Of a stretch of 64,000 bases of DNA, positions 36,952-46,939 are shown piece after piece. The position numbers and the translations under genes are program-made. The DNA lies in NCBI GenBank assembly GCA_002168225.1, contig NHBH01000009.1, forward strand, positions 195,609 to 259,608. The letters run 5' to 3'. Numbering within the stretch: position 1 is the stretch's first letter; each line of letters starts with the position of its first letter. This DNA comes from Micavibrio sp. TMED2. GTDB lineage: Bacteria > Pseudomonadota > Alphaproteobacteria > TMED2. Under the pieces are notes generated by a model. The model worked only from the letters and a program-made list of their open reading frames with translations. It was not told the origin of the DNA and made no database searches.

Positions 36952-37392
36952 TCAGGCGCGACGGCGGGTGATTTCAATACCGGCCCCGGCGCAATCCTCG
37001 AACACATCGAGCTTCTCAACCCGGATGGTGACTTCGAGAATAGCCGGATGGACGAGGCAGAGGGCAGCCAGACGTTCGGCCATGGTCTCGACCAGATTGG
37101 TATGGCCGCCGGTTGTCACCCGGTGGGCGGCATCGCGCAGCAGCTCATAGGATACCACATCGGCAATATCATCGCCGCTGACCTGACGGTCGCTGACCAC
37201 GGCATCAATGTTGAAACAGACCCGTTGCTTGCGGTCCCGCTCTTCCGGATAGACGCCGATTTCGCAATCGATGATCAGGTCGCGCAGAAACATGCGCCGG
37301 GTATCGCCGACAGGCTGCGTGTTGACGTGGCTGCCGTCACCGGCATGACCGGTATGGCTGGTTTTCGTGGCTTTTGAGATGAGCGAGATCAT
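36952..37392 (-). CDS. folB: Dihydroneopterin aldolase
   Basis: A 146-residue pterin enzyme of folate synthesis. The core reads MFLRDLIIDCEIGVYPEERDRKQ, VVSYELLRDAAHRVTTGGHTNLVETMAE with the catalytic Glu, and VTIRVEKLDVFEDCAGAGIEI. About 30 residues precede the fold, and the start is uncertain (ATG 37392 chosen; no clear ribosome-binding site). Its stop faces that of the M23 gene 15 bases away. Confidence 0.88.
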   Translation of the reverse strand: MISLISKATKTSHTGHAGDGSHVNTQPVGDTRRMFLRDLIIDCEIGVYPEERDRKQRVCFNIDAVVSDRQVSGDDIADVVSYELLRDAAHRVTTGGHTNLVETMAERLAALCLVHPAILEVTIRVEKLDVFEDCAGAGIEITRRRA

Positions 37393-37460
37393 GGGGTGAG
37401 GGAGTAGCACCGGCACCCGGTCACGCCAAGCCCGAATGCGCCCGGATATCCGATTATATC

Positions 37461-38558
37461 TCAGTCTCGCGCCTCCAGCCATGTCAGCAGGGCTGTTTCA
37501 TCCCCGCTTTCCACAGCCCGCGCGACATGCTCACCGACCGCCGCGCCGAATTTGTAACCATGGCCGGAGCAGGCGGAGATCACCCAGGCCTTACCCATTC
37601 TGCGGCCAAAGAAGTGCAGATCGCTGGTGAAGGTATAGGCACAGCTGCGTACCCGATCGACGCTGTACTGGTCGAGATCACGGAACGGCTTGCCGAAATA
37701 GTCGCGGATCATGATGCCTTCCGCCTCATCCGGTACCTGATCAGCACCGGCTGGTGCCTGTCGCTTGTTGCGCCCGGCACCGAACTTCAGCCCGGTGCCG
37801 TCGACCGGCGGCAGGATGTAGCCATCGATGTCATCCGCGCCGACACTCAGAAACGCCGGGGCCTCTGCCCATGCCTCGGCATAGCGGGGCGGTGGCGTTA
37901 GATAGACCACCGCCGTCCGGTAGCTGGTCAGGCTGTCGGCAAGTGACGGGAACAGTTCCGTGGTCCAGGCACCGGCGGTCACCACCACCTGATCGAAACT
38001 TGCTTCGCGCTGGGTCGTGCGGATCAGGCCGCTGGCGGTATCAATGCCGGTTACGACTTCATGCTCGTGGATGGCGGTCCCGCTGCGCCGCAGCCATGCC
38101 AGCATGTCCCGGGCAATGCGCTCGCAGAACAGCACGCCGCCATCATCGGCATAGGTGACATAGTGCAGATTATCAGGGTCGAGGAACGGGTAGCGCTCGG
38201 CTGCCTCATCCGGGGTGAAGCGGCTGTAGGGCGTGCCGGTGCGTTCATAGCCTTGTGTGTAGTAATCGGCTTCATCACCGGGGAACTGGCTGAGACAGAG
38301 CACGCCGGTCTTGCGGTAATGCTCGGCACCGAGGTCGTCCCACAGCCGATCCCAGGCGGCAAAGCCGTCACTGATCGTACGGGCATAACCGTCGAGGCTG
38401 CCATAACCACGGCGGATAATCCGGTGCTGGTCGCCGGAGGCAGCGGGCGGGTTGGGGATTGGTCCCTGTTCAAACAGGCTGACCTGATGGCCGACCTTGG
38501 TCAGTGCCCAGGCGGTTGCAAGGCCTGAAATGCCTGCGCCGACAATGCCTATTTTCAT
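37461..38558 (-). CDS. Monomeric sarcosine oxidase-like FAD oxidoreductase
   Basis: A 365-residue DAO-family flavoenzyme. The FAD-binding motif is MKIGIVGAGISGLATAWAL with ALFEQ-like end of the second strand (SLFEQG). The active-site block RSCAYTFTSDLHF contains the cysteine that binds FAD covalently in monomeric sarcosine oxidase, and SACSGHGYKFGAAVGE is the C-terminal flavin contact. It should oxidise an N-methyl or secondary amine, giving H2O2; the exact substrate cannot be told. It lies 14 bases downstream of ccrM on the same strand. Confidence 0.84.
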   Translation of the reverse strand: MKIGIVGAGISGLATAWALTKVGHQVSLFEQGPIPNPPAASGDQHRIIRRGYGSLDGYARTISDGFAAWDRLWDDLGAEHYRKTGVLCLSQFPGDEADYYTQGYERTGTPYSRFTPDEAAERYPFLDPDNLHYVTYADDGGVLFCERIARDMLAWLRRSGTAIHEHEVVTGIDTASGLIRTTQREASFDQVVVTAGAWTTELFPSLADSLTSYRTAVVYLTPPPRYAEAWAEAPAFLSVGADDIDGYILPPVDGTGLKFGAGRNKRQAPAGADQVPDEAEGIMIRDYFGKPFRDLDQYSVDRVRSCAYTFTSDLHFFGRRMGKAWVISACSGHGYKFGAAVGEHVARAVESGDETALLTWLEARD

Positions 38559-38572
38559 CGGGGATTGCTCCC

Positions 38573-39868
<1,296 letters not shown>

Positions 39869-39873
39869 TCAGG

Positions 39874-40494
39874 TCACCGACAGCCGCCGAAGCTGCGGCG
39901 GTGGTGCGGGGTGAGGCCGAGGCTGGCGATGGCGGTGCGGTGTTCGGCAGTGCCGTAACCGGCATTGCGGTCCCAGCCATAGCCGGGGAAGGTTGCGGCA
40001 AGCTCGACCATGATGCGGTCGCGCAGAACCTTGGCGATGACCGAGGCGGCAGCAATCGACAGCGATTTGCTATCGCCCTTGATCACCGGTTCGCCGCGGC
40101 AGGTCAGCCTCGGCGGCACCCTGTTGCCATCAATCAATGCAAGATCGGGGGCGGTTGGCAGTTTGCCGACCGCCTCTGTCATTGCGACAAAGGTTGCCTG
40201 CAGGATATTGATCCGGTCGATCTCGGCTGGCTCCACCATGCCGATGCCATGGGGGACATGCTCGACCAGCGGGTCAAACAGCGCCTCGCGGGTCTTGAGC
40301 GAGAGTTTCTTGCTGTCATTCAGACGGTTCAGCACGGTATCGGGCAGGGCGGGTCTGCCATCGGCCCCGGTCGGGATAATGGCCGCGACGGCCAGCACCG
40401 GTCCGGCGAGAGGTCCGCGCCCCACCTCGTCAACGCCGCAGATAATCCCTGCGCCCTTGAGGCGGGCCTGCTGTTCGAGCAGGAAATCGGGCAT
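39874..40494 (-). CDS. rnhB: Ribonuclease HII
   Basis: A 206-residue RNase H-fold nuclease that cuts RNA in RNA-DNA hybrids and misincorporated ribonucleotides. It has the first active-site block CGVDEVGRGPLAGPV, NDSKKLS, the second acidic block LALIDGNR, the GDSKSLSIAAASVIAKV block and the end YGTAEHRTAI. Length is normal. It is 131 bp upstream of ccrM and 8 bases downstream of the LysR gene on the same strand. Confidence 0.96.
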   Translation of the reverse strand: MPDFLLEQQARLKGAGIICGVDEVGRGPLAGPVLAVAAIIPTGADGRPALPDTVLNRLNDSKKLSLKTREALFDPLVEHVPHGIGMVEPAEIDRINILQATFVAMTEAVGKLPTAPDLALIDGNRVPPRLTCRGEPVIKGDSKSLSIAAASVIAKVLRDRIMVELAATFPGYGWDRNAGYGTAEHRTAIASLGLTPHHRRSFGGCR

Positions 40495-40502
40495 GGTCGC
40501 GA

Positions 40503-41450
40503 TCAGCTCTGTTTGGCAACGGCGTGATCGGGGTAATCCTTCAGCCAGTCATCCCATGGTGGCGCGCCCTTGAAATGGGCGACCATGAAGTCGATGAAGC
40601 TGCGCACCTTGGCGGTCAGGTAGCGGTTATGCGGATAGACCAGATGGATGTTGATCTCGGTCGGCATGTAGTCGGTCAGGATCGGTACCAGCTTGCCGTT
40701 CTTGATGTCCGGGCCGACGATGAAGGTCGGCTGCAGGACAATGCCATGCCCGCCGATGGCGGCAAGCCGCAGAACATCGCCGTTATTGGCCTGTAACGAG
40801 CCGTCGACCCGGACCGAATGGGCGGTGCCTTCGGCATCGATGAAGCGCCATTCATTCAGCTTGGGTGACAGGGTGTAGAGCAGGCAGTTGTGGCGTCCGA
40901 GATCGCGCAGGCTCTCCGGTGTGCCGTGTTTCTGCAGATAGTCGGGCGAAGCGCACAGCACCCGGCGGCAGACATTCAGCTTGCGGGCGATCAGGCTGGA
41001 ATCCGCGAGTTCACCGATGCGGATCGCCACGTCATAGCCTTCCTCGACGAGGTCGACGAGCCGGTCATTGAGCGACAGGTCGATGGTAACGTCGGGGTAT
41101 TCATCCTTGAAACTGGTCAGGGCCTCGGCGAGGTGGCGGGCTCCGAATGTCATCGGCGCGTTGATCTTCAGCGTGCCCTTGGGTGCATGGTGCAGTTCAT
41201 CGACAACGCATTCGGCCTCTTCCACATCATTGAGCACCGTCTGGCAGCGTTCGTAATAGGCGGTGCCGACCTCGGTGAGTGAGACCGTACGGGTGGTGCG
41301 GTTCAGGAGGCGGGCGCCGAGACGCTCTTCCAGGGCCTGAATATGCTTGGACACCATGGCCCGTGACATGGACATCTGGCGTGCGGCCCCGGCGAAACTG
41401 CCTTGATCCACAACCTGCACAAACACTTCCATACTGATGAGACGGTCCAT
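40503..41450 (-). CDS. LysR-family transcriptional regulator
   Basis: A 315-residue regulator. The helix-turn-helix occupies residues 1-60 (MDRLISMEVFVQVVDQGSFAGAARQ, MSRAMVSKHIQALEERLGARLL). The effector domain follows from ~90 (GTLKINAPMTFGARHL...). It belongs to the common group beside efflux or quinone-reductase genes. ATG 41450 is chosen because it starts exactly at the HTH. A divergent DoxX gene and a palindrome 13 bp upstream point to its targets. Confidence 0.9.
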   Translation of the reverse strand: MDRLISMEVFVQVVDQGSFAGAARQMSMSRAMVSKHIQALEERLGARLLNRTTRTVSLTEVGTAYYERCQTVLNDVEEAECVVDELHHAPKGTLKINAPMTFGARHLAEALTSFKDEYPDVTIDLSLNDRLVDLVEEGYDVAIRIGELADSSLIARKLNVCRRVLCASPDYLQKHGTPESLRDLGRHNCLLYTLSPKLNEWRFIDAEGTAHSVRVDGSLQANNGDVLRLAAIGGHGIVLQPTFIVGPDIKNGKLVPILTDYMPTEINIHLVYPHNRYLTAKVRSFIDFMVAHFKGAPPWDDWLKDYPDHAVAKQS

Positions 41451-41462
41451 TGCGGCACCATT

Positions 41463-41490
41463 ATTGTTTGTTTCTGATAAACAATTTATC
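41463..41490. promoter_or_regulatory. LysR operator-like overlapping inverted repeats
   Basis: ATTGTTT-N9-AAACAAT (41463-41485) is a perfect 7-base inverted repeat containing the T-N11-A pattern of LysR sites. GATAAA-CAA-TTTATC (41476-41490) overlaps it. Both lie in the divergent gap between the LysR gene and doxX. Confidence 0.55.
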
Positions 41491-41593
41491 AAAAAACGAG
41501 TGGATTATAAAATGATTTGGCTTGGCTTATCTTCGGGAAAGATCAAACGCGGGCAGAACTGACCCTGTCCCGCCAGCTTACGGAGAAAAAGTC

Positions 41594-42088
41594 ATGTCCA
41601 GTCACAACAACGATACAGCAGCCAATCCGGCTTTAGTCAACCGCCATGCCCTGCAGGTGAATATCGCAACCACCTTGTTGCGGCTCAGCCTTGGGGTGGT
41701 CTTCCTCGCCCATGGTCTGCTCAAGGTGTTTGTGTTCACCATTCCGGGGACAGTCGGGTATTTCGAGAGCATCGGCTATCCGGGCTTTCTCGCCTATCCG
41801 GTGATCTTTGCCGAGGTGTTTGGCGGCATCGCCCTGTTGCTCGGGGTGCAGACCCGGGCGGTCTCCCTCGCGCTGGTACCGGTGCTGATCGGTGCAACGC
41901 TGCAGCATGTTCCGAATGGTTGGGTATTCAGCGCCGAGGGTGGTGGCTGGGAGTTTCCGGCACTCTGGACCGTCCTGTTGCTGGTGCAATCCTTGCTCGG
42001 CCCCGGTCTTGTTGCCCTGCGGATTGGTGTTCTGAACCGTCTGCTTGGTCAATTCGGGCTGCAGGACCCGCAAGCCGCCACCATCTGA
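41594..42088 (+). CDS. DoxX-family membrane protein
   Basis: A 164-residue protein with four membrane helices. The family pattern TTLLRLSLGVVFLAHGLLKV, YPVIFAEVFGGIALLLGVQTR and ALVPVLIGATLQHVPNGW is clear. GGAG precedes ATG 41594 by eight bases. DoxX proteins associate with redox and detoxification systems, but their mechanism is not established. Divergence from the LysR gene and closeness to the dioxygenase suggest one regulated unit. Confidence 0.88.
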   Translation: MSSHNNDTAANPALVNRHALQVNIATTLLRLSLGVVFLAHGLLKVFVFTIPGTVGYFESIGYPGFLAYPVIFAEVFGGIALLLGVQTRAVSLALVPVLIGATLQHVPNGWVFSAEGGGWEFPALWTVLLLVQSLLGPGLVALRIGVLNRLLGQFGLQDPQAATI

Positions 42089-42161
42089 TAACAGAAGAAC
42101 CACAGGCATTGTCCCGGTTGCCGTGACTGGCCGCCGGGCAGTGCTGTCAGGAGCCGTACCC

Positions 42162-42971
42162 ATGCCCAAGCAAAAACAACCCGCCAGCCTGTTCATATCC
42201 CACGGTGCCCCGACCCTGCTGGAGACCGATGTGCCCGCGCATCATTTCCTGCGTGGTCTGGCTGCTGATCTGCCGCGTCCGCGTGCTGTCGTTGCGGTCT
42301 CCGCGCATTTTGAGACCGACCGTCCGGTAATCGGTGCCGATCCGGGGCCGGAGACAATCCATGACTTCTATGGCTTCTCCCGCTCGCTGCATGAATTTCA
42401 GTATCCGGTGAGCGGCAGCCCGGATATTGCCCGGTCAATCGCCGATGCCATGGCGGGAGAGGGTGTCGAGGTTCTGGTCGCCGGGGATCAGGGGCTGGAT
42501 CACGGTATCTGGGTGCCGCTGGCACTGGTCTGGCCGGAGGCGGATGTTCCGGTCATCCCGTTCTCGATCCAGCCGGAGCAGGATGCGCTCCATCACTTCC
42601 GGCTCGGTCAGGCGCTGGCCCGCGCTGTGCCCGAGGATGTGCTGATCGTTGCTTCAGGCTCGATGACCCATAACCTGCGTGAATTTCGCGGACAGGGGGT
42701 CAACAGCCCGGCCCCGGACTGGGTGAGCGGTTTTGCCGACTGGATCGCTGACCGGGTTGCTGCCGGTGATACAGATGCCCTGCTTGATTTTCTCGACCGG
42801 TCGCCCTCAGCGGCGCGCAATCACCCGACCGACGAGCATTTCCTGCCCTTCTTCGTCGCCCTCGGTGCCGCAACAGCAAGCGGCAAGCAATGGACCGGTA
42901 CACCGCTGCACCGAAGCTATACCTACGGCGTGATCGCCATGGATACCTATCGGTTTGATCGTGCAGCTTAG
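42162..42971 (+). CDS. LigB-family extradiol dioxygenase (DODA type)
   Basis: A 269-residue class III extradiol dioxygenase of the 4,5-DOPA-dioxygenase group. Metal and catalytic histidines are in LFISHGAPTL, VSAHFE, GLDHGIWVPL and SGSMTHNL. AGGAG precedes ATG 42162 by eight bases. It probably opens catechol rings with Fe(II) or Zn(II); the substrate is unknown. It may be controlled by the LysR gene two genes upstream. Its stop overlaps that of the radical SAM gene by four bases. Confidence 0.88.
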   Translation: MPKQKQPASLFISHGAPTLLETDVPAHHFLRGLAADLPRPRAVVAVSAHFETDRPVIGADPGPETIHDFYGFSRSLHEFQYPVSGSPDIARSIADAMAGEGVEVLVAGDQGLDHGIWVPLALVWPEADVPVIPFSIQPEQDALHHFRLGQALARAVPEDVLIVASGSMTHNLREFRGQGVNSPAPDWVSGFADWIADRVAAGDTDALLDFLDRSPSAARNHPTDEHFLPFFVALGAATASGKQWTGTPLHRSYTYGVIAMDTYRFDRAA

Positions 42972-44125
42972 AACCCGAAGCCCATCTGGTCGGGGTTGTC
43001 GGTCGGGCGGCGGAACAGGTCGGTGGGCATGGCGGCGGTTCTGCTGTTGAGGCCGAGGCGGGTGACGGTGGCGCGGAAGCGCTGGCGCAGCATGTCGGCA
43101 TAGGCACCGGCCCCGCGCATCCGCACGCCGAACTGGCTGTTATAGGCCCGGTCGGGATTGTTGCGATCGCCATGGGCACCGCGCAGCAGGCTGAACACCT
43201 TGTCCGCCTTGTTCGGGAAATGGGCATCGAGCCATTCCCGCACCAGCTCTTCGATCTCCAGCGGTACCCGGAGCATGGTGTAGCTGGCGTAGTCTGCGCC
43301 CATTTCCGAACCGCTGGCGAGCAGCTTTTCCATCTCATCATCATTGATGCCGGGGATCATCGGGGCGGTCATGATCCTGACCGGGATGCCCGCCTCACTC
43401 ATGGCGCGGATGGCGGCGAGACGCTTGGCCGGTGTGCTAGCCCGCGGCTCCATGATCCGCGCCAGTTTGGGGTCGAGCGTGGTAACCGACATGCCCACAT
43501 GCACCAGATTGTCCCGGGCGAGATCGGCCAGCAGGTCAATGTCCCTGGTCACCAGATCGGATTTGGTGATCAGCCCGACCGGATGCCGGGTCTCGGCCAT
43601 GATCTGCAGGATCTGACGGGTAATTGCCATCTGGCGCTCGATCGGCTGATAGGGATCGGTATTGGCACCGATCACGATTACCTGTGGCCTGTAGCCCGGC
43701 TTGGCCAGAGCCTCGCGCAGCAATTCGGGGGCATTGGGCTTGGCAAAGATGCGCCGCTCGAAATCCACCCCGGCGGAAAACCCAAGATAGGTATGGGTTG
43801 GGCGGGCATAGCAATAGATACAGCCATGCTCACAGCCCTTATACGGATTGATCGAGCGGTCAAAACCGATATCCGGGCTGTCATTCCGGCTGATGATGGT
43901 GCGGCTGGTATCGATGCCGATGATGGTCTGCAGCTGGGCACCGATTTCCGGGGCGATCTCATGCTCCGGATCACCCTCCAGCGAGCGCCAGCCATCATCA
44001 ACCAGTTCCGTTGTGGTTGGCTCGAACCGGCCGCTGCGATTGCTCAACGCACCGCGCCCGCGTGGCCGGGGCATGATCGCCGCCGGACCGTTGTCCAGTT
44101 CTGTCTCTGTCGCTGTATTGGTCAT
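42968..44125 (-). CDS. PA0069-family radical SAM protein
   Basis: A 385-residue radical SAM enzyme. The [4Fe-4S] motif is CEHGCIYC (CxxxCxxC), followed by YARPTHTYLGFSAGVDFERRIFAK, and later VIGANTDPYQPIE and VGLITKSDLVTRDIDLL. This matches the PA0069/SplB-like group, whose reaction is unknown. ATG 44125 with GGAGG five bases before it is the clear start. Confidence 0.9.
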   Translation of the reverse strand: MTNTATETELDNGPAAIMPRPRGRGALSNRSGRFEPTTTELVDDGWRSLEGDPEHEIAPEIGAQLQTIIGIDTSRTIISRNDSPDIGFDRSINPYKGCEHGCIYCYARPTHTYLGFSAGVDFERRIFAKPNAPELLREALAKPGYRPQVIVIGANTDPYQPIERQMAITRQILQIMAETRHPVGLITKSDLVTRDIDLLADLARDNLVHVGMSVTTLDPKLARIMEPRASTPAKRLAAIRAMSEAGIPVRIMTAPMIPGINDDEMEKLLASGSEMGADYASYTMLRVPLEIEELVREWLDAHFPNKADKVFSLLRGAHGDRNNPDRAYNSQFGVRMRGAGAYADMLRQRFRATVTRLGLNSRTAAMPTDLFRRPTDNPDQMGFGF

Positions 44126-44227
44126 GCAAGCCTCCCCGCTCAATGATGCTGAGAGGCTAGCCAAATCTGCCGAGCTTAACAAGAACAAAAAGAGAACAAA
44201 TATTGCGTTGTTCCCGTGCCGGATCGG

Positions 44228-44758
44228 CTATTTTTCGTTAAGTCGCGGAATCAGTTCGATAAAGTTGCAGGGTCGATAACGGCTGTCGAGCTGGGTCGCG
44301 AGAATGCCGTCCCAGGCGTCGCGGCAGGCGCTGGTGGAGCCGGGCAGGCAGAACACATAAGTCGTGCCGACGAGACCGGCCATGGCGCGTGACTGGATGG
44401 TCGAGGTGCCGATCTTGTCATAGCTGAGCCAGCGGAACAGCTCACCAAACCCGTCGATGGCCTTGTCCATGACATCGGTCAGGGCTTCCGGTGTTACGTC
44501 ACGCCCGGTCAGGCCGGTGCCACCGGTGGAAATGACAATATCAACACCGTCATCATCGGACAGGCTGCGGAAGGTATCTGCGAGACGCTGGCGGTCATCG
44601 GGAATGATCTGGCGCGAGGCGAGATTGTGTCCCGCTGCCTCAAGGCGTTCGACCAGCAAAGCACCGGAGGTATCCGTACTCTCGTCACGGCTGTCCGATA
44701 CGGTGATGATGGCGATGTTCAGCGGGATAAAGGCGATTGAATGATCAAGACCGGCCAC
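44228..44758 (-). CDS. moaB: Molybdenum cofactor biosynthesis protein B
   Basis: A ~176-residue MoaB/Mog-fold protein that adenylates molybdopterin or is related to that step. It shows IAIITVSDSRDESTDTSG, the core ISTGGTGLTGRDVTPEAL and a late FCLPGSTSACRDAWD. No good ATG exists; I propose GTG 44758, just before the fold, which overlaps the lytic transglycosylase gene by 14 bases. Other Moco genes are not in this window. Confidence 0.88.
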   Translation of the reverse strand: MAGLDHSIAFIPLNIAIITVSDSRDESTDTSGALLVERLEAAGHNLASRQIIPDDRQRLADTFRSLSDDDGVDIVISTGGTGLTGRDVTPEALTDVMDKAIDGFGELFRWLSYDKIGTSTIQSRAMAGLVGTTYVFCLPGSTSACRDAWDGILATQLDSRYRPCNFIELIPRLNEK

Positions 44759-46823
44759 GGGAGGCAACCTGAAGTTGTTGAGTGTCCAGACGTGAGTACA
44801 TCGGCTGCTCACCATCCGCAAGTGCCTGAAGTGATGGCAGCGGCTGGTTGAAACGCAGGCGATAGACCCAGAAGTTGGTCAGGACACGCTCAACAAAGTC
44901 ACGGGTTTCCTTGATCGGAATGCTCTCGATGAAGAACAGCGGGTCGGCCTCATAGCTGACCTTGCGACGCCAGTGCTGCAGGTTGCCGGGGCCAGCATTG
45001 TAGGCGGCGGCGAGCAGCAGCAGGTCGTTGTTCACAAACCGGCTCTCCAGCAGATAGGCGAGGTAGCGCTGGCCAAGCTCAATGTTCACCGACGGGTCGA
45101 ACAGCTGGCTGTGGTCGCTGCCGTCATACAGGTTCTCGTCGCCCATGTACTTGGCAGTGCGTGGCATCAGCTGCATCAGGCCGGAGGCACCGACGCCGCT
45201 CTGTGCCGTGCGGTCGAAACGGGATTCCTGTCGCATGAAGCCGAAGACCAGCGCGCGGTCGACCTCAAAGCCGGTATCCGGACGCCATGGCGGGATCGGA
45301 TAAAGCGCGGTGTCGAACCGCTCGCCATTATCGGCGCGGAAGCGGCTGCCGGCGCGGACCGCGAGGTCGGGCAGGCCGGCATCCTCGGCAATGGCGACAA
45401 GGGCCTGTTCAAGGTCACGGTCGCGGCGCGGATTGATCCGGCGCAGTTCCTGAACCGCGAGTTCGCTCTGACCGACCTGAATCAGCGCCATGCCGCGATG
45501 GGCCAGCGGATTTTCCTTCAGAACCGAAATACGGTCATGATCGAGGGTTGGTGTGCCCCAGTGGAATTTGGCATCGATGCCGAGGGTGGCGGCGCTCAGG
45601 AGACCATAGAAGGTGCCGGGATAACGGGTTGCCACTTCAAGCCACTTGTCGGCGGCACGATTGTTGCCCTGCGCCTTGTGACTGCGTGCGGCCCAGAAGG
45701 CAGCAGCGGCGCGTTTCCACGGTGATACGTTGTTGGAATTGGCGACCAGTTCGAAATGCTTGGCGGCCTTGGCGCTTTTGCCCAGCTTCCAGTAGGACAG
45801 GCCAATGGTCCAGTCGACATCATCGAGATAATGAAGGTCGGATTTGGCGCTGGCGCTGGCGAGTTCGACCGCGCGCTTATATTCGCCCTGATAGAAATAG
45901 CTCTCCGCCACATCGGCACGCAGCAGATTGTATTCGTTGTTGTCCAGTGCCTCTTTGACACTGTTGCTCGACAGGGTCTGGAATGCTTCATCCGGGCGAC
46001 CGCGTTCGGCAACATGGCGAATATCGCGCATCAGGCCGGAGACATAGCGGCGGGTTTCGGCACTGCGGTTGCGGTCCGAGCGATACCGGCGTGGCACAAA
46101 GCCATAGCTTTCCATCGCACCGCTGACGACACGGAGGCGAACCGGGCGCTTCGGCGCGCGGGCATTGGCCGGACGGCGTTTCAGCGCCAGATCGTAAATC
46201 TGTTGGGCGCCCGGATGGTCGGCGTATTCATCCATCCAGTCGCGCAGTTCGGTAAAGCTGGAGCGATAGGCGGTCGGGTGCATATAGCGCTGATACAGCA
46301 CATGCCCCATCAGGATATCGTCATCGAGCTGGTCGATCAGGGCATCAGCGGCTTCCCAGTCACCGACGGCCTGCAGATCAAAGATCAGGCGGTAGCGCTT
46401 GGCATCTGCATCGCCCATCACATGGATCGGTGCGACCTCACGCTCCGGCGGGGCAAAGGTACGAAGATTGAGCGTGGCCAGAGAGAAGGCTGGACGGTTG
46501 CTGCTGTTATAGGCCTTGTCGAAGGCTTCGCGGGACAGTGGCAGTTCGTCGTCGAATAACTCGCCTGTGCTGACCTTGGAGACAAGCGTGCGCAAATTAA
46601 GCGATGCCATCTCAAAGAATGGTCGCTGTTCGATCGTCGCACTGTGCGCGCTCGAAAGATCAGGTTTTTCCTGGGGAATTGGCAAGCCTGACGATATCTC
46701 GTCGGCAACTGCGCTGTGCGGTCCTTCGGCGATGAGGCTGACAGCAAGCACGGCGATAACCGTACCAGCCAAAACGTTGCGCCCCTTGCCCAAGCGACCT
46801 TCCCCTATCGCCAGCTGTTTCAT
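44745..46823 (-). CDS. slt: Soluble lytic transglycosylase
   Basis: A 692-residue periplasmic murein lyase. It starts with a hydrophobic export signal (residues ~15-40), then a superhelical helical domain resembling Slt70 (~150-500). The family 1 SLT domain is near 530-660, with catalytic Glu in MRQESRFD, GLMQLMPRTAKYM and AYNAGPGNLQHWRR. It makes 1,6-anhydromuramyl ends during wall turnover. It ends in an overlap with moaB. Confidence 0.93.
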   Translation of the reverse strand: MKQLAIGEGRLGKGRNVLAGTVIAVLAVSLIAEGPHSAVADEISSGLPIPQEKPDLSSAHSATIEQRPFFEMASLNLRTLVSKVSTGELFDDELPLSREAFDKAYNSSNRPAFSLATLNLRTFAPPEREVAPIHVMGDADAKRYRLIFDLQAVGDWEAADALIDQLDDDILMGHVLYQRYMHPTAYRSSFTELRDWMDEYADHPGAQQIYDLALKRRPANARAPKRPVRLRVVSGAMESYGFVPRRYRSDRNRSAETRRYVSGLMRDIRHVAERGRPDEAFQTLSSNSVKEALDNNEYNLLRADVAESYFYQGEYKRAVELASASAKSDLHYLDDVDWTIGLSYWKLGKSAKAAKHFELVANSNNVSPWKRAAAAFWAARSHKAQGNNRAADKWLEVATRYPGTFYGLLSAATLGIDAKFHWGTPTLDHDRISVLKENPLAHRGMALIQVGQSELAVQELRRINPRRDRDLEQALVAIAEDAGLPDLAVRAGSRFRADNGERFDTALYPIPPWRPDTGFEVDRALVFGFMRQESRFDRTAQSGVGASGLMQLMPRTAKYMGDENLYDGSDHSQLFDPSVNIELGQRYLAYLLESRFVNNDLLLLAAAYNAGPGNLQHWRRKVSYEADPLFFIESIPIKETRDFVERVLTNFWVYRLRFNQPLPSLQALADGEQPMYSRLDTQQLQVASRGRS

Positions 46824-46939
46824 GACCGTAAGAAATACCTTGTGCCGAAGTAGGCAGCAAGCGCGCGTTTATGACAAATTTTGGCCAACTGATATGCAAG
46901 TTTTAGATAGTTTTAAAATAATTGTTTTTTATCAGATGA

